Shown here piece after piece: positions 5,948-7,941 of a stretch of DNA of 7,941 nucleotides (within the stretch, counting starts at the first letter, position 1; each line of letters starts with the position of its first letter). The stretch is taken from positions 1-7,941 of the forward strand of contig DATFRC010000139.1 of assembly GCA_035263725.1 (NCBI GenBank). Direction: 5' to 3'. The notes beneath the pieces are model-generated. The model had not been told where the DNA came from. It did not search any database and worked only from the letters and a program-made list of their open reading frames with translations. Position numbers and translations under genes: made by a program. This stretch comes from DASXRA01 sp035263725 (GTDB lineage Bacteria; Actinomycetota; Actinomycetes; Mycobacteriales; Jatrophihabitantaceae).

Positions 5948-6655
5948 GTGTGCCTCGCCCGACCCCGTCCGCTTCTCGTGCTCTGGGATATCGACCAGAC
6001 GCTGCTGGAGGCGCGCGGCGCCGGGCGTGACGCCTACGCGGCCGCGTTCTTGCGGCTGGTCGGCCGGCCGCTCGATCAGCCCTGGCAGTTCAACGGGCGC
6101 ACTGAGCTGGCCGCGGCCACTGAGGTCCTGCGCGCACACGGTGTCGAGCCGACCCCGACGATGGTCGACTCCTTCGTCGAGCTGATTACCAGCGAGCTGC
6201 ATGACCGCGCAGACGACATGCGCCGCCGGGGTCGGGTGCTGCCCGGGGCGGCGGATGCTCTCGCGGCCTGCGCAGCGCTCGCCGGCGTGCATCAGTCCGT
6301 GCTCACCGGCAACGTCGCCCAGCTGGCGGAGCTGAAGCTGCATCTGTTCGGGCTGGCCGGGCACGTAGATCTGCGGATCGGGGCATTCGGTGACGACGCG
6401 CTCGAGCGGACCGACCTGCCTTGGCACGCGTGGCGGCGGGCCGAGCAGCATCTGGGGCACCGGTTCACGGGTGCCGACACCGTGATCGTCGGCGACACGC
6501 TGCTCGATGTGGCGGCCGGGCGGGCGGCCGGTGCGCACGTGGTCGCGGTCGCGACCGGTCCGGCCGACGCAGCCGCTCTGCGCGCTGCCGGCGCCGACGT
6601 CGTGCTACCCGATCTCACCGACACCCACGCCGTGGTGGCTGCCGTCGCCGGATGA
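5948..6655 (+). CDS. HAD-superfamily hydrolase (phosphoglycolate-phosphatase-like)
   Basis: This 235-residue cytosolic phosphatase of the haloacid dehalogenase superfamily has a cap inserted after motif I. Motif I is DIDQT at residues 14-18 (nucleophile D14, acid/base D16), followed by a helical cap at about 20-90. Motif II is the Thr of LTGN at about 120, motif III is K130, and motif IV is VGDTLLD at 181-187. All four catalytic motifs are intact, so it should be an active Mg2+-dependent phosphomonoesterase, though its substrate cannot be assigned. The start is GTG at 5948, the earliest possible because a TGA lies in frame at 5942-5944. No clear ribosome site precedes it. The gene is divergent from cytochrome b and converges on the YdeI-type gene across about 126 nt. 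Nothing ties it functionally to either neighbour. Confidence 0.9.
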   Translation: MCLARPRPLLVLWDIDQTLLEARGAGRDAYAAAFLRLVGRPLDQPWQFNGRTELAAATEVLRAHGVEPTPTMVDSFVELITSELHDRADDMRRRGRVLPGAADALAACAALAGVHQSVLTGNVAQLAELKLHLFGLAGHVDLRIGAFGDDALERTDLPWHAWRRAEQHLGHRFTGADTVIVGDTLLDVAAGRAAGAHVVAVATGPADAAALRAAGADVVLPDLTDTHAVVAAVAG

Positions 6656-6670
6656 ACTCAGCCGGCGACT

Positions 6671-6775
6671 GTGTCCAGCGATACCCGCCAGAGCCGGGCC
6701 GCTGCCTCCGACCGCCGCAAGCAGGCCGGCCGGCTGCTCGACCTGCTCATGGACGGCCCGCGCGACCGCGGTTAG
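6671..6775 (+). CDS. Small ORF of 34 codons, hypothetical or gene remnant
   Basis: A GTG-initiated frame encodes 34 residues between the HAD gene and the convergent YdeI-type gene. The product is basic and Ala/Arg-rich in its first half and ends in RRKQAGRLLDLLMDGPRDRG, which looks like an amphipathic helix. No ribosome site is seen and no family is recognised. The opposite strand is also open here. It could be a chance frame, a true small protein or the remnant of a longer gene. It is the only candidate in the 126-nt gap. Confidence 0.15.
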   Translation: MSSDTRQSRAAASDRRKQAGRLLDLLMDGPRDRG

Positions 6776-6781
6776 GTCAAC

Positions 6782-7162
6782 TCAGGACGCGTTCCAGCGA
6801 CCGTCCGCCTGGGCCGCCTCGATCTGGGCCAGACCGGACGGCCGCATGCGTCCCTCGGCGATCAGCCGCTCGGCCAGCGCCTTGTTGCGGGCCGACCAGT
6901 TCGACTTGGGCTTGCGCGGTTGGTAGCGCAGCACGTAGTAGTCGTCGTCCACCCGGTGCATCTTCGAATCGACCCAGCCGAAGCACATCGCGACCTCGAG
7001 CGCCTCGTCGAAACCGACCGAGTCGATGCCCCGGTTCTGCTTGGCGAACTTCAGCCACAGCCCGGTGCCGTCGGCGTGGTGCTCGTCCAGCCAGGCCTCG
7101 AACGCCGCCGCCGTCGCGAACGAGAGCACCGGCCAGCCGTCGGACGCATGCCGCTGGATCAC
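6782..7162 (-). CDS. YdeI/OmpD-associated (OmdA-like) family protein, short C-terminus
   Basis: This 126-residue protein belongs to the YdeI family, annotated as bacteriocin-protection or OmpD-associated, whose molecular function is not well established. Family signatures are FEAWLDEHH (21-29), GLWLKFAK (34-41), EALEVAMCFGWVDS (53-66), YYVLRYQPRKPKSNWS (75-90) and EGRMRPSGLAQIEAAQADGRW (103-123). Usual members are about 190 residues and continue after the DGRW motif with a helical OmdA-type domain that ends in an AK.ETR.RRI-like motif. Here a stop follows only three residues after DGRW, so that domain is missing. The downstream frames do not restore it by eye, which suggests a deletion or a naturally short form rather than a simple frameshift. 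The start GTG (7162) overlaps the TGA of the DUF1801 gene as GTGA, so translation is probably coupled. There is no independent ribosome site. Confidence 0.85.
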   Translation of the reverse strand: MIQRHASDGWPVLSFATAAAFEAWLDEHHADGTGLWLKFAKQNRGIDSVGFDEALEVAMCFGWVDSKMHRVDDDYYVLRYQPRKPKSNWSARNKALAERLIAEGRMRPSGLAQIEAAQADGRWNAS

Positions 7163-7563
7163 CCGCCACCCGTCTCGCGCTTGAGTTTGCGCCAGCCACC
7201 CGCGCGGTTGTTGGCGATGATCTGCGTGAACATGTTGCCGAGCGCCCGGCGGTTGATCTCCTCGCCTTCTCTGTACGCCACGGTGCGGGCCGTCCGGTTG
7301 TCGTGTCCGGCGGTGATGATGCCCTCGGGATCGGGCACGATTCCGCCGTCGTACAGGAACACATTCACGTGATCCTTGGCGGCCAGCAGCGCGCAGATGT
7401 TGCCCTGGAGCACGAAGTAGGGCTGCACAGTGCGCTTGATCGTCTCGGCGACCTCAGGGTCAGCGGCGTGCACGATCCCGCGCACCTGGTGGCAGATCGC
7501 CTGCTGCCACTCGGGCAAGGCGTCGATGTAGGCATCGACGCGCGGGTCGGCCTGGTAGCTCAT
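7159..7563 (-). CDS. DUF1801 domain-containing protein
   Basis: This 134-residue small cytosolic protein belongs to the DUF1801 family (YdhG/frataxin-like fold superfamily), whose function is not established. Matching landmarks are VDAYIDALPEWQQAIC (9-24), HAADPEVAETIKRTVQPYF (32-50), GNICALLAAKDHVNVFLYDG (54-73), the PDPEGII segment with GHDNRTAR (77-93) and IIANNRAGGWRKL at 115-127. The length and ends agree with the family. The stop overlaps the start of the YdeI-type gene by 4 nt. DUF1801 and YdeI-type proteins both tend to occur as small accessory proteins in actinobacteria, and the tight coupling here suggests that they are made together. The ATG at 7563 is preceded by a leaderless-type -10 element, and no other start fits better. 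Confidence 0.88.
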   Translation of the reverse strand: MSYQADPRVDAYIDALPEWQQAICHQVRGIVHAADPEVAETIKRTVQPYFVLQGNICALLAAKDHVNVFLYDGGIVPDPEGIITAGHDNRTARTVAYREGEEINRRALGNMFTQIIANNRAGGWRKLKRETGGG

Positions 7564-7575
7564 CGCGTCACCCTA
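7564..7575 (-). promoter_or_regulatory. Putative -10 element for the DUF1801-YdeI pair, leaderless type
   Basis: On the minus strand TAGGGT (7575-7570) is followed by GACGCG and then the ATG at 7563, giving TANNNT plus exactly 6 nt. No Shine-Dalgarno sequence is present. No good -35 is seen; its expected place overlaps the inverted repeat at 7577-7598. Confidence 0.4.
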
Positions 7576-7576
7576 T

Positions 7577-7598
7577 GCCGGCGACGTTGTCCGCCGGC
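7577..7598. repeat. Inverted repeat (7-bp stem, 8-nt loop) upstream of the DUF1801 gene
   Basis: GCCGGCG at 7577-7583 pairs perfectly with CGCCGGC at 7592-7598 around an 8-nt loop. It lies between the GH16 remnant's stop and the predicted -10 of the DUF1801 gene. It could be a stem-loop terminator for the GH16 transcript, without the usual T-run, or a binding site over the -35 region. GC-rich context makes chance occurrence plausible. Confidence 0.3.
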
Positions 7599-7616
7599 CC
7601 GCCCGCGGTTCTCGGA

Positions 7617-7941
7617 TCACCCAGTCGTGCCTGGGACCCGGTCATAGACCGACACGTACCTGACCGTCATGGTGCCGCCCGACGTTGTCTGATCGCTGGG
7701 GGCCGTGCATTGGCACACGCCGTCAGGGAAGCCGCCGCCGATGCGAGGTCGAAGATGATCGAGTAGCCGTGGTGGACCGCGGCCGTCCATGTCGCCTGGT
7801 CCACCTGGTCCTCGTTGACCTGGAAGAACTGACGCCCGTCGATGTACCAGCGGATCTGCTCGGCATTGGGATCGGTCCGATCCACGATCACCGTGTAGCT
7901 GTGGAACCCGGTCTGGCAGCCCGGGCACGTCAGCAGCCCAC
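7617..7941 (-). pseudogene. GH16-family glycoside hydrolase, C-terminal part with a -1 frameshift, truncated by window edge
   Basis: Reading leftward from the right edge, one frame gives a C-terminal segment typical of secreted GH16 (beta-glucanase-like) hydrolases: GCQTGFHSYTVIVDR, AEQIRWYIDGRQFFQVNE, ATWTAAVHHGYSIIFDLA. The expected continuation IGGGFPDGVCQC, then SGGTMTVRYVSVYD and a stop at 7617-7619, is in another frame. One base appears lost between 7743 and 7742, where the codons read GAC CTC GC then ATC GGC GGC. The conserved family string DLAIGGxFP crosses the break. Reading on in the first frame gives an unrelated Ala-rich tail. The catalytic EIDIxE region, signal peptide and start lie beyond the window, so activity and substrate cannot be judged. 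The stop is 53 nt from the DUF1801 start. A sequencing error is the main alternative to a real pseudogene. Confidence 0.8.

Noticed and set aside
4904..6538. A 544-codon open frame on the minus strand running across the cytochrome b and HAD genes
   Set aside because: It is Arg/Pro/Ala-rich with no family resemblance, and it overlaps two genes with clear homology in other frames. Long antisense frames are expected in high-GC DNA.
6421..7647. A 408-codon open frame on the plus strand across the HAD 3' end, the small gap and the YdeI/DUF1801 genes
   Set aside because: Its composition is low in complexity and rich in Arg, Pro and Ala, and it opposes two recognisable families on the minus strand.
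7617..7928. A continuous 103-codon minus-strand frame at the right end taken as one intact protein
   Set aside because: Only its last 40 or so residues read as GH16. Its first part is the wrong frame of the same gene, so the frameshifted interpretation fits better.

Overview
The window is high-GC DNA with tightly packed genes, GTG as well as ATG starts and several starts that look leaderless. Together with an actinobacterial QcrB-like cytochrome b and a PPOX-class (F420-type) oxidoreductase, this points to a soil-type actinobacterium. No RNA gene, CRISPR array, insertion sequence or phage gene was seen.

Layout, left to right. 48-1679 (+): a short-chain dehydrogenase and a SAM-dependent methyltransferase, 9 nt apart. 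1705-2889 (-): a predicted lipoprotein with the fold signature of copper type II (PHM/DBH-like) monooxygenases and all six expected copper ligands. 2977-4410 (+): a PPOX-class split-barrel oxidoreductase followed 15 nt later by a LacI-family regulator. 4429-5778 (-): a stand-alone cytochrome b related to QcrB that keeps the two histidines for one haem and has lost both for the other. 5948-6655 (+): a HAD-family phosphatase. 6782-7563 (-): a DUF1801 protein and a short YdeI-family protein, translationally coupled. 7617-7941 (-): the 3' end of a secreted-type GH16 glycoside hydrolase broken by a one-base deletion and running off the right edge.

Most genes look like ordinary accessory metabolism in short transcription units that alternate strand. 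The parts most worth attention are the copper monooxygenase-like lipoprotein and the unusual single-haem-type cytochrome b about 1.5 kb from it. Both would work at or outside the membrane, and both depart from their families in a patterned way: substrate-anchor residues are changed in the first, and both ligands of one haem plus the Qo-site acid in the second. A functional link between them is speculation, because they are not in one operon. At four starts a TANNNT hexamer lies 6-7 nt upstream, which fits leaderless transcripts.
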